Positions 1 to 7,000 of a stretch of DNA of 16,248 nucleotides are shown piece by piece. This stretch comes from Fidelibacterota bacterium (GTDB lineage: Bacteria > Marinisomatota > Marinisomatia > SCGC-AAA003-L08 > TMED6). The stretch is taken from assembly GCA_002710085.1 (NCBI GenBank), contig PAOX01000030.1, positions 1 to 16,248 of the forward strand. The letters are read 5' to 3'. Position 1 is the stretch's first letter, and each line of letters opens with the position of its first letter. The position numbers and the translations under genes were made by a program. Under the pieces are notes generated by a model. It did not search any database and was not told where the DNA came from. It saw only the letters and a program-made list of their open reading frames with translations.

Positions 1-147
1 ATCTCTCGTCACGATCCATTGGATAAGGCTGGAAGTTATGGAATTCAAGATGGCAGTGCCATATTTATTGATAAAATTAATGGTTCTTATGATAATATTA
101 TGGGGTTTCCAATTAGTAAATTTTATCAAGTATTAAAATCAATATAA
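1..147 (+). CDS. maf: Maf family nucleotide pyrophosphatase, C-terminal part (5' truncated)
   Basis: The reading frame is open from the first base and ends with TAA at 145-147, giving 48 C-terminal residues. The segment PLDKAGSYGIQ followed by FIDKINGSYDNIMGFP closely matches the conserved C-terminal part of Maf/YhdE proteins (usual form: P.DKAGaYgIQ, then I.G.y.NVvGLP). Maf proteins are cytoplasmic pyrophosphatases that hydrolyse non-canonical or modified nucleoside triphosphates, and some members were first described as septum-formation inhibitors. The DKAG part belongs to the conserved Maf core. The N-terminal two thirds, including the SxxR motif, lies outside the window, so substrate class cannot be judged. 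The gene ends 38 nt before the RodZ-like gene on the same strand, so the two may be co-transcribed. The family call is firm. Confidence 0.88.
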   Translation: MSRHDPLDKAGSYGIQDGSAIFIDKINGSYDNIMGFPISKFYQVLKSI

Positions 148-185
148 ATTTTTGGACAAATGCATTTAATGCAATAAATTTCAAT

Positions 186-605
186 ATGGAAAAAACACAA
201 AATTTTGCTAATGCTATAAAGCAACTTAGAAAATCAAAAGGCATCACTTTAGATCAAATATCTGATGCTTGCAAAATCAAGAAAAATTATTTTGAGAAGA
301 TGGAAGCTGGTGAATTTTCTTTTAAACCTAACATCTATATTAAATTATTTTTGATTGAATATTTAAAATATATAGATATAGATAAAGCTGATTCAATTAT
401 TCAAGAATTTGATAATATATTTAACCCATCTTCAACAGATATGAATTTAACATTTATGCCACCTACTAATGATGATGAAGGTGATATAGAGTTAGATTCA
501 ATCAAGTCTACTGATGATTATGATCCAAAACAGATTGCTATTATTATATTAACTATCATTATTATTATTATTACATATCAAGCAATTTCTTCTTTTTTAG
601 TTTAG
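186..605 (+). CDS. RodZ-like helix-turn-helix protein with one C-terminal membrane segment
   Basis: A 139-residue protein. Residues 5-75 form a helix-turn-helix domain of the HTH_25/RodZ type (LRKSKGITLDQIS, then YFEKMEAGEF, ending in a YIKLFLIEYLKY helix). An acidic, Asp/Ser-rich linker covers about 80-115, and one very hydrophobic Ile-rich segment spans about 116-138. The protein stops right after this segment. Classical RodZ has the same cytoplasmic HTH and membrane helix, then a long linker and a periplasmic beta domain, all absent here. RodZ links MreB filaments to the elongation machinery, and its HTH binds MreB rather than serving mainly as a DNA-binding domain. Whether this short form does so is inference; a membrane-anchored transcription regulator is the alternative. 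The ATG at 186 begins the conserved domain and has no Shine-Dalgarno sequence. The membrane codons include five ATT repeats (558-572). Confidence 0.72.
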   Translation: MEKTQNFANAIKQLRKSKGITLDQISDACKIKKNYFEKMEAGEFSFKPNIYIKLFLIEYLKYIDIDKADSIIQEFDNIFNPSSTDMNLTFMPPTNDDEGDIELDSIKSTDDYDPKQIAIIILTIIIIIITYQAISSFLV

Positions 606-680
606 ATTTAATTAAACATAAATTTCAAGAGCTTAACGAATAGAGATTACTTCTTTTGATTGCTCAATTTCCGCGTCCTT

Positions 681-740
681 ATTTAATAAAATAAAAAAAA
701 CTTGCATTAATGTGGTGAAGAGTGATATAATAATGGGGAT
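681..740 (+). promoter_or_regulatory. Probable housekeeping-sigma promoter of the dcw operon
   Basis: The -10 box is a perfect TATAAT at 726-731, preceded by TGA at 723-725, giving an extended -10 (TGnTATAAT). Eighteen bases upstream is a weak -35-like TTGCAT at 702-707. Immediately before that lies an almost pure A/T tract (681-700) placed where an UP element would sit. Transcription would be expected to start near 738-740, giving a leader of about 67 nt before the mraZ ATG. The position directly upstream of mraZ fits the known head promoter of dcw operons. The -10 is convincing; the -35 match is only partial. Confidence 0.72.
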
Positions 741-762
741 GAATGGGGATTAATCCCTATTC
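732..762 (+). promoter_or_regulatory. Putative MraZ operator: 10-bp-spaced TGGGGA repeats plus inverted repeat
   Basis: AATGGGGAT occurs exactly at 732-740 and again at 742-750, so the TGGGG cores (734-738 and 744-748) are separated by exactly 5 nt. This matches the known E. coli MraZ site, in which TGGGN direct repeats are separated by 5-nt spacers in the mraZ promoter. The third in-phase position (754) reads TCCCTA instead. This creates a perfect 12-bp palindrome GGGATTAATCCC at 746-757, which extends to 741-762 with one G.T pair. The site overlaps the expected transcription start, a position suited to autorepression. If transcribed, the inverted repeat could fold as a 9-bp stem with a UUAA loop. 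The MraZ assignment rests on known family behaviour plus motif and position; binding is inferred. Confidence 0.68.
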
Positions 763-806
763 TTGTGTGCGAATGTAACAAATAAATAAAATTTAGTCTG
801 AGTAAG

Positions 807-1265
807 ATGGAAGAAAACAATTTAAATATATCGTTTACTGGTGAGTATAATAATACTATTGATCAAAAAAATAGATTAAGTATACCTATAAAGTATAGAA
901 AAGCATTATCACCTGTTAATAATGGAACTTTTGTTCTAACAAGAGGTTTTGATGCTTGCTTAATATTATATCCACTGGATGAATGGAAAAAAGTTGAATC
1001 ACAGTTAGGCTCATTATCTTCAATTAAAATGAAACACAGAAGCTTTGTAAGATCTATTGTTAGATGTGCTGTTCACCTTAAATATGATTCTCAAGGAAGA
1101 ATAGCGCTTCCTGAAAGTTTATTAAGCTATGCTAAAATAGATAAAGATGTGTCAATAATTGGGATGATAAAAAAAATAGAAATATGGTCTCCTAAATTAT
1201 TGCAAACGGATAATATGATAAGCGATGAAGATTTTGATGATATTGCAAATGAAATAAAATTTTAA
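807..1265 (+). CDS. mraZ: Transcriptional regulator MraZ
   Basis: A 152-residue protein of normal family length. It contains two tandem AbrB-like (SpoVT/AbrB) half-domains, each with the family signature: DQKNRLSIP at residues 19-27 and DSQGRIALP at 94-102. Between them is the typical TRGFDACLILYPLDEW block. MraZ forms ring-shaped oligomers whose AbrB-type faces bind short direct repeats, and in E. coli it represses its own dcw promoter. The candidate operator lies about 45-75 nt upstream of the start. The last 15 residues form an acidic tail. The ATG at 807 is the natural start; the upstream bases show no good Shine-Dalgarno sequence. The gene ends 3 nt before rsmH. Confidence 0.96.
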   Translation: MEENNLNISFTGEYNNTIDQKNRLSIPIKYRKALSPVNNGTFVLTRGFDACLILYPLDEWKKVESQLGSLSSIKMKHRSFVRSIVRCAVHLKYDSQGRIALPESLLSYAKIDKDVSIIGMIKKIEIWSPKLLQTDNMISDEDFDDIANEIKF

Positions 1266-1268
1266 TTA

Positions 1269-2198
1269 ATGAAAAACTATCATAAGACAGTTTTACTAAA
1301 TGAAACCATAGATAATTTAATAATGAATAAAAGCGGCACATATATAGATGGAACAATTGGTTTTGCTGGACATGCAAAGCACATACTTTCAAAATTAGAT
1401 AATAATGGAAAATTAATTGGTATAGATTTAGATTCCTATGCCCTGAAATGTTCAAAAGACAACCTATCTAAATTTCCTAAACAATCCTACTCACTTTACA
1501 AGGGAAACTTTAGTGAATTTCCAAGCATCATAAAAGATATTGGTCTTTCTAAAGTAGATGGCATAGTTGTTGATCTTGGTATCTCCTCCTACCAAATCGA
1601 TTCAGGGCATAGGGGGTTCTCATATATGAATGATGGAAATTTAGATATGAGATTTAATACAAAAAATGGCATTTCCGCTAGAGAACTACTTAATAGTATT
1701 GATGAAAATGAATTAGGTGATATAATTAAGAAATTTGGAGAAGAGAAAAAATACAAAAAAATTGCTAAAAATATAGTCAAATATTCTAGAGAAGATAAAA
1801 TGAAGACTACATTTGACTTAAAAGAAGCGATAAAGGACGTTACTAATCCTAGATATTTAAATAAAACTTTATCTAGAGTATTTCAGTCTATTAGGATAAA
1901 AGTTAATAATGAAATTGATAATTTAAATTTATTTCTATCTTCCTCTCTAAAACATATTAAAAAAGGTGGTAGATTAGTGATAATTACATTCCACTCTTTA
2001 GAGGATTCTATAGTCAAGCATTTCTTTAAGAAAAACGAGATTTCATGTATTTGTCCGCCAGCTTTTCCTATATGTAATTGTAATTATAAGGCAAAATTAA
2101 AAATAATAAACAGAAAAGGTATTTTACCTTCTGATGAAGAAATAAAAAATAATTCTAGAGCAAGAAGCGCAAAATTAAGAATAGCAGAATGTCTGTAA
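1269..2198 (+). CDS. rsmH: 16S rRNA (cytosine-1402 N4) methyltransferase RsmH (MraW)
   Basis: RsmH uses S-adenosylmethionine to methylate N4 of C1402 in 16S rRNA, in the decoding centre of the small subunit. The 309 residues match the usual family length. Visible motifs are HKTVLLNE (5-12), the SAM-binding loop GTYIDGTIGFAGH (23-35), GIDLD (51-55), VVDLGISSYQID (100-111) and RGFSY followed by DGNLDMRF (115-129). Later come HSLED and the C-terminal NNSRARSAKLRIAE. A Cys-rich CICPPAFPICNC segment precedes the C-terminus, as in many homologues. The gene follows mraZ after 3 nt, and its end overlaps ftsL by 10 nt. A short predicted hairpin with a CU-rich loop lies within the VVDLGISS codons. Confidence 0.97.
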   Translation: MKNYHKTVLLNETIDNLIMNKSGTYIDGTIGFAGHAKHILSKLDNNGKLIGIDLDSYALKCSKDNLSKFPKQSYSLYKGNFSEFPSIIKDIGLSKVDGIVVDLGISSYQIDSGHRGFSYMNDGNLDMRFNTKNGISARELLNSIDENELGDIIKKFGEEKKYKKIAKNIVKYSREDKMKTTFDLKEAIKDVTNPRYLNKTLSRVFQSIRIKVNNEIDNLNLFLSSSLKHIKKGGRLVIITFHSLEDSIVKHFFKKNEISCICPPAFPICNCNYKAKLKIINRKGILPSDEEIKNNSRARSAKLRIAECL

Positions 2199-2494
2199 AT
2201 TATAGGAATAAAAATAATTTTAATGTATTTAATATAAACTCACGTTTCTTTTCTTTTCTTTTCTTTTCTTTAACATTATTAACATTATATCTAATCATTA
2301 ATATTAGTAATGATACAAAAATAATAAAACGTGATAAAATTCCTCTTATCTTGGCCCAAATACAAGAATCAAAAGATAATCAAGTAATAGAGATTACTAA
2401 CAGAGATAAATTGTTACGCACTCATATTAAAGATGAAGCTAAGAAAAATGGTATGATAAAAGCTAATTATTCTAACGATATTATTAAATGGTAG
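2189..2494 (+). CDS. ftsL: Cell division protein FtsL
   Basis: A 101-residue protein with a basic/Asn-rich cytoplasmic start (1-19), one membrane helix (about 20-39, FFSFLFFSLTLLTLYLII) and a short extracytoplasmic part. The C-terminal region (about 55-90) has the heptad-like, charged character expected of FtsL and ends in an R/K-rich segment with a GMI motif. FtsL forms a complex with FtsB and FtsQ and helps activate FtsW-FtsI. The call rests mainly on size, topology and position between rsmH and ftsI, because FtsL is poorly conserved. The ATG at 2189 overlaps the rsmH end by 10 nt with no visible Shine-Dalgarno sequence, suggesting coupled translation. The membrane codons contain a TTTTC pentanucleotide tract (2245-2271), where slippage would shift the frame. 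Confidence 0.78.
   Translation: MSVNYRNKNNFNVFNINSRFFSFLFFSLTLLTLYLIINISNDTKIIKRDKIPLILAQIQESKDNQVIEITNRDKLLRTHIKDEAKKNGMIKANYSNDIIKW
2245..2271 (+). repeat. TTTTC pentanucleotide tract inside ftsL
   Basis: C residues occur at 2248, 2253, 2258, 2263 and 2268, separated by four T each, with TTT at both ends. This is a 27-base pure pyrimidine microsatellite of roughly five TTTTC units. It is read as FFSFLFFSL in the FtsL membrane helix, a period-5 unit cycling through three codon phases. Gain or loss of one unit would frameshift ftsL; only a change of three units would preserve the frame. Confidence 0.9.
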
Positions 2495-2500
2495 CATCGC

Positions 2501-4246
2501 ATGAGTAGATTATATATTAAATATCAGCAACGTTTTAGAATATTTAAAAATATCATTTTACTCATTTCACTTTTTGTTTTATTCAATTTTTTTTCAATTC
2601 AAATAATAAAATCAAATTCATACAAAGAGAAAATAATTACAAAAACTAAATCCTATAGATATAATAAAGGGCATAGAGGTAATCTATATGATAGAAATGA
2701 TAATTTATTAGCATATTCAATTCAAAAGTGTCTTATTTGGATTAATGGTGCAAACTCTAGCGGTAATGAGAAAAATAAAATAATTGATTTATTATCTAGT
2801 CAATTAGATTTCCCAAAATCAAAATATCAGCACATCTTAACTGACAACTCAAAATATTTAGTAATTGAAAAAGATTTGATAGTTCAAGATCATAAGGTTT
2901 TAATAGAAAAAATTAATAATATAAAACAAGTTAGGATTGATTATTATAATCATAGACTATATCCATATAATGAATTAGCTGCTCAATTAATTGGATTCAC
3001 AGACTATCAAAATCAAGGCAAGTATGGAATTGAAGGTTTTTTCAATAAAATTCTTAGCGGTTCAGAATCAGTGGTAGAATATAATAGAACAGCTTCTGGA
3101 AAAACAATTCTTTCACAAAATACCTCTAGTTTACCAAGCAATGGAGCTGATATAACTTTAACTCTAGATATTAAGATTCAAGAAATTTTACAAAATCAGT
3201 TAAGTGAAGCTTATTCAAAAAATAAAGCAAAAAGCGCTAATGGTATAATAGTTAACCCAAACAATGGTGAAATTTTAGCGATGGCAAGTATTCCAGATTT
3301 TGATTTAAATCATTATAATAAACTGTCTAAAGATTCAGCACAATTTTATTATATAAATAGGCCAGTATCAAGCGCCTATGAGCCCGGTTCAACTTTTAAA
3401 GTAGTATGTTTTGTAGATGCTATTGATAAAGGGTTAAACAATAAAGAAGAAAAATATTTTTGTGAAAATGGTTTTTATAAAGGAAAATATATAGATGCAT
3501 TTAAAGATCATGACTCTGGTTACGATTCTTTAACTTTTGATGAAGTTTTTAGTAATTCTAGCAATATTGGAACTGTAAAAATATTTCAAGATTTAAGTAT
3601 GGAATCTTTTTATACGAAAATTAAAAAATTTGGTTTCGGTATTAAAACTAATATTTCTCTCATGGATGAACATAAAGGAGAAATCAAGCCTTTTCAATAT
3701 TATAAAAGTAATGTTAGAGATTTAGCAAGTATATCAATAGGTCAGTCCATTTTAGTTACAAATTTACAATTAGCATTAGCTTATTGTTCTATTGCGAATG
3801 GTGGCTATATGCTAAAACCTCAAGTTATCAAAAAAATTAATGATAAAAACTATTCAGACCAATTACAGGTGCCTACAATTTTATATAGAAATATGGATAA
3901 GAATACTTCAAATATAGCTAAACATTTATTAGAAAAAACAGTACGAGAAGGTACAGCAAAAAAAGCATATTTATATAATTTAAGTGTAGGTGGAAAAACT
4001 GGTACAGCTGAAATATGGGATATAGATAATAAGGAATATTCAAAAAATGAATTTATTTCATCATTTGCATCAATATTTCCTATTGATGATCCAAAATATG
4101 TTATGATTATTTCTATAGAATCGCCTATGTACAATAAAAGATGGGGTGGTGAAAGTGCAGCACCTTGTGCTAAAGATATTATTGAAGATATTATGTTTTA
4201 TGATAAAGAACTAATTAATAAGAGTAGATTAAATGCAAAAGCTTAG
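2501..4246 (+). CDS. ftsI: Septal peptidoglycan transpeptidase FtsI (PBP3)
   Basis: A class B penicillin-binding protein of 581 residues. It has a short cytoplasmic tail, a membrane anchor at about 15-36, a PBP dimerisation domain beginning near GHRGNLYDRNDNLLA (57-71) and a C-terminal transpeptidase domain. The three active-site motifs are intact: SxxK with nucleophile Ser297 and Lys300 (GSTFK), SxN at 353-355 (SSN) and KTGT at 499-502. It cross-links septal glycan strands made by FtsW. The length is close to proteobacterial FtsI, and there are no C-terminal PASTA domains, unlike Spo/Pbp2x-type or many Bacteroidota homologues. It starts 6 nt after ftsL without a Shine-Dalgarno sequence. Its last 14 nt overlap murE. 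Confidence 0.95.
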   Translation: MSRLYIKYQQRFRIFKNIILLISLFVLFNFFSIQIIKSNSYKEKIITKTKSYRYNKGHRGNLYDRNDNLLAYSIQKCLIWINGANSSGNEKNKIIDLLSSQLDFPKSKYQHILTDNSKYLVIEKDLIVQDHKVLIEKINNIKQVRIDYYNHRLYPYNELAAQLIGFTDYQNQGKYGIEGFFNKILSGSESVVEYNRTASGKTILSQNTSSLPSNGADITLTLDIKIQEILQNQLSEAYSKNKAKSANGIIVNPNNGEILAMASIPDFDLNHYNKLSKDSAQFYYINRPVSSAYEPGSTFKVVCFVDAIDKGLNNKEEKYFCENGFYKGKYIDAFKDHDSGYDSLTFDEVFSNSSNIGTVKIFQDLSMESFYTKIKKFGFGIKTNISLMDEHKGEIKPFQYYKSNVRDLASISIGQSILVTNLQLALAYCSIANGGYMLKPQVIKKINDKNYSDQLQVPTILYRNMDKNTSNIAKHLLEKTVREGTAKKAYLYNLSVGGKTGTAEIWDIDNKEYSKNEFISSFASIFPIDDPKYVMIISIESPMYNKRWGGESAAPCAKDIIEDIMFYDKELINKSRLNAKA

Positions 4247-5672
4247 TAACATATTGAAAGGGGTTAAATATTCAGGTATAGCCGACTCAAGGAATATTAG
4301 TGGAATTTTTTATGATTCTAGAAAAATCAAAAAAGATTCATTATTTATCGCTATTAAAGGATTTAATGTTGATGGACATAATTTTATTGATCAAGCAATA
4401 GAGTTAGGTGCTAATGCAATATTATTAGACCAAGATATTAAAAACAAGCACTCAGTACCATTTTTAAAAGTTAAAGATTCAAGAAAAGCAATGTCTAAAA
4501 TTGCTTCTAATTTCTTTGGAGATTGTTCTAAAAATATTTCAATTACTGGCATAACAGGAACAAATGGTAAAACAAGTATCACACATTTAATTAATTATAT
4601 TTTAAAGTATAATGATTATGCTACAAGCTCATTAGGGACTCTTGGTTTTTATGGTCCTAATGGCATTAAGAATACTGGTTTCACAACTCCAGAATCAATA
4701 GAATTACAAAATATATTTAGTACCCTTGTGAATGGAGGGGTAACTCATTTAAATATGGAGATCTCTTCTCATTCAATAGCATTAAATAGAATTGATGATG
4801 TTGATGTTGATATAGCTATTTTTACTAATTTAACAAGAGATCATTTAGATTTCCATAAAAATATGGATGAATATTTTGCTGCAAAATTAGAATTATTTAA
4901 AAAGTTATCACCTAACAAATTTGCTATAATAAATAGCGATGATTCTTATTCAGATAAAATTAAAAACCACACTAAATCGAGAATTTTAACTTATGGTTTT
5001 AATAAGGAATCAGATATTTATCCAATTAACGTAAATATGTCTTTAACCGGCTCTAAGTTTGAGATTAATCATAAGAATAAAAATTTTAAAATCAACACAA
5101 GTCTTGTAGGAAATTTTAATATCTCAAATATTTTAGCTTCTATTTTAGCTTGTGATATTATGGGTGTAAAAATGGATAATATAATCGAAGCTATTAATCA
5201 ATTTGATTTCATTCCAGGTAGATTTGAATCATATAGAAAGAAAAATGGAGGAATAATCATAGTTGATTATGCGCATACTCCAGATGCATTTGAAAAAATA
5301 TTATCATTAGTTAAATCAATTCAACCAAGTTATAAGATTACAACTCTGTTTGGATGTGGTGGTGATAGAGATAAAGATAAGCGCTCTATTATGGGTTCAA
5401 TATCTGAAAAATTCTCTGATAATATAATTATTACAGATGACAATCCAAGATATGAGGACCCTAATTTAATTATCAATCACATTGTTTCTGGTTTCAGTCA
5501 TCAAAAATATGTTATATGCAATGATCGAAAAAAAGCTATAGAACAAGCATTTTCAAATTTAGATGTAAATCAAGTATTATTAATTTTAGGTAAGGGGGTC
5601 GAAGATTACCAAATTAATCAAGGTCAAAAAACCAAGCATAGCGATACTGAAATTATTAAAGAATTATTATGA
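4233..5672 (+). CDS. murE: UDP-MurNAc-L-Ala-D-Glu:meso-diaminopimelate ligase MurE
   Basis: A cytoplasmic Mur ligase of 479 residues that adds the third stem-peptide residue using ATP. The N-terminal UDP-MurNAc-binding domain contains SGIFYDSRKIKKDSLFIAIKG. The ATP loop is GTNGKTS at 109-115. The central domain carries the TNLTRDHLDFHK and AAKLELF segments, the latter including the usual carbamylated lysine. The C-terminal domain has DYAHTPDA and GCGGDRDKDKR. DNPR at 403-406 is the known signature of meso-DAP-specific MurE; lysine-adding enzymes differ here. The start ATG at 4233 lies inside ftsI with a 14-nt overlap. The stop overlaps the murF start as ATGA. Confidence 0.96.
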   Translation: MQKLSNILKGVKYSGIADSRNISGIFYDSRKIKKDSLFIAIKGFNVDGHNFIDQAIELGANAILLDQDIKNKHSVPFLKVKDSRKAMSKIASNFFGDCSKNISITGITGTNGKTSITHLINYILKYNDYATSSLGTLGFYGPNGIKNTGFTTPESIELQNIFSTLVNGGVTHLNMEISSHSIALNRIDDVDVDIAIFTNLTRDHLDFHKNMDEYFAAKLELFKKLSPNKFAIINSDDSYSDKIKNHTKSRILTYGFNKESDIYPINVNMSLTGSKFEINHKNKNFKINTSLVGNFNISNILASILACDIMGVKMDNIIEAINQFDFIPGRFESYRKKNGGIIIVDYAHTPDAFEKILSLVKSIQPSYKITTLFGCGGDRDKDKRSIMGSISEKFSDNIIITDDNPRYEDPNLIINHIVSGFSHQKYVICNDRKKAIEQAFSNLDVNQVLLILGKGVEDYQINQGQKTKHSDTEIIKELL

Positions 5673-7000
5673 GAATTAAAATTCAAGAAAAAGAACTATT
5701 TACAAAATTGATAAATAGAAATTTTAATTTAAAATTAAATGATATTGATTCATTCTGTATTGATTCTAGATTAGTTCAAAAAAATGATATTTTCATGCCA
5801 ATAAAAGGTGATAATGTAGATCCTCATAAATTTATTCCTGAAATTTTAGATAAAAAACCAGCCATGATATTTAGTGAAAATGAATTTGAGAATAATAGAG
5901 TTATTAAAGTTGATTCAACAAAAGGTATTTTAAAAAAATTAGCTAAACAATGGATAAAATCATTTACAAAAACTACAATTGCGATTACAGGATCTAATGG
6001 AAAAACAACAACTAAAGAGATGCTTTTAAGTATATTCAAATCAGTTTATAAAGCTAATAATACAGAAGGTAATTATAATAGTTTGATTGGTCTTCCTATA
6101 AACCTTTTTAATTTTTCTTTAGATGCTGATATAAATATTGTTGAAATGGGCGCAAGTAAACCAAATGAAATACATGATTTATGTCAAATTATCAAACCAG
6201 ATTACAGCTTAATTACAAATATTCATAATGCTCATATTGGAAACTTTAAGTCATTCAAACAATTGTTAAAGACAAAGTTTTCTATGTTTGAGAATGTAGC
6301 AGATAGTGGTACAATTTTTGAAAATAATGATGATATGAATATATCTAAATATTGCGAAGGTTTAAAAAACAAGATTTCTTTTGGATTTAAAAATTCAAAA
6401 GTTGATTTTTTTGGAGAATGGAAAGTTAAAGGTAAGAAAGCTCAATTTTTAATTAATGGAAAGATAATATCTAATCAATATCTAAATAAAATTATGGCAT
6501 ACAATATGTTAGCTAGTTATTCAATTTCTAGCACATATGGTATTGAACATCAAATTATAGCTGATGCATTAAAAGAATTTAATTTCATAGAAGGTAGAGG
6601 TAGGCATATTAATAAAAATGGTTACTTAATTATCGATGATACTTATAATGCAAATTTTGAGTCATTTAAAATTGGAATTGAATCATTTATGAATATGGTA
6701 TACAAAGGTAGAAAAATTTTAATTATAGGAGACATGAAAGAATTAGGCTCACAAAGCAAGAAAGATCATATAAGTTTAGGAGAATATATTAAACAAGAGA
6801 GTCCTGATTTAGTATTTAGTACAGGAAATTTAATTTCTGATACGACATCTCAATTAAAAAATTCAAAAACTATCTCTAAACATTTTATTGATAAAAAAAC
6901 ACTTATAGCAAATCTTAAATCAGAACTAATTGAAGGTGATGCTATTTATTTCAAAGCATCTAGATCATTAAATTTTGAAGACATTATAAAAGCATTATGA
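5669..7000 (+). CDS. murF: UDP-MurNAc-tripeptide:D-Ala-D-Ala ligase MurF
   Basis: MurF is the last cytoplasmic Mur ligase. It joins D-Ala-D-Ala to UDP-MurNAc-tripeptide to give the pentapeptide. The 443-residue protein has the short N-terminal domain (DSFCIDSRLVQKNDIFMPIKGDNVDPHKF), the ATP loop GSNGKTTTKE at 108-117, the TEGNYNSLIGLPINLF and EMGASKPNEI blocks, the TNIHNAHIGNF segment and the C-terminal DDTYNANFESF and LIIGDMKELG motifs, all typical of MurF. The TEGN and AHIGNF segments distinguish it from MurE. It is coupled at both ends by ATGA overlaps, with murE upstream and mraY downstream. No Shine-Dalgarno sequence is visible. The substrate D-Ala-D-Ala must come from a Ddl ligase that is not in this window. 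Confidence 0.96.
   Translation: MRIKIQEKELFTKLINRNFNLKLNDIDSFCIDSRLVQKNDIFMPIKGDNVDPHKFIPEILDKKPAMIFSENEFENNRVIKVDSTKGILKKLAKQWIKSFTKTTIAITGSNGKTTTKEMLLSIFKSVYKANNTEGNYNSLIGLPINLFNFSLDADINIVEMGASKPNEIHDLCQIIKPDYSLITNIHNAHIGNFKSFKQLLKTKFSMFENVADSGTIFENNDDMNISKYCEGLKNKISFGFKNSKVDFFGEWKVKGKKAQFLINGKIISNQYLNKIMAYNMLASYSISSTYGIEHQIIADALKEFNFIEGRGRHINKNGYLIIDDTYNANFESFKIGIESFMNMVYKGRKILIIGDMKELGSQSKKDHISLGEYIKQESPDLVFSTGNLISDTTSQLKNSKTISKHFIDKKTLIANLKSELIEGDAIYFKASRSLNFEDIIKAL

Larger units (their letters stand above)
606..806. other. Non-coding region upstream of the dcw operon
   Basis: These 201 bases separate the RodZ-like gene from mraZ and are the only sizeable gap in the window. The right half holds the mraZ promoter, a repeated operator and an inverted repeat, listed separately. 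The left half (606-680) has no clear hairpin followed by a T-run, so I cannot point to a terminator for the upstream genes. It includes a short, locally richer patch (CCGCGTCC, 671-678) to which I can assign no function. No convincing gene is present on either strand. Confidence 0.8.

Noticed and set aside
558..572. Five ATT repeats in the RodZ-like gene
   Set aside because: The trinucleotide unit is in frame and only adds or removes Ile in a membrane helix. This is expected in Ile-rich, AT-rich coding sequence.
606..680. Terminator for the maf/RodZ-like transcript
   Set aside because: No stem of useful length followed by a T-run was found; only four-base complementary stretches such as GAGC/GCTC.
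633..707. A 24-codon reading frame on the - strand in the mraZ upstream region
   Set aside because: It is very short, starts inside the proposed -35 element, runs through the A/T tract (giving a Phe/Leu run) and has no visible ribosome-binding site. The charged C-terminal part looks protein-like but is too short to support.
764..791. A second promoter candidate (TTGTGT with an A/T-rich -10) close to mraZ
   Set aside because: The -10 match is poor and the spacing ambiguous, while a much better extended -10 promoter lies just upstream.
1192..1455. An 87-codon reading frame on the - strand across mraZ/rsmH
   Set aside because: It is antisense to two well-identified genes, with composition expected of a shadow frame (Leu, Tyr, His rich) and no recognisable domain.
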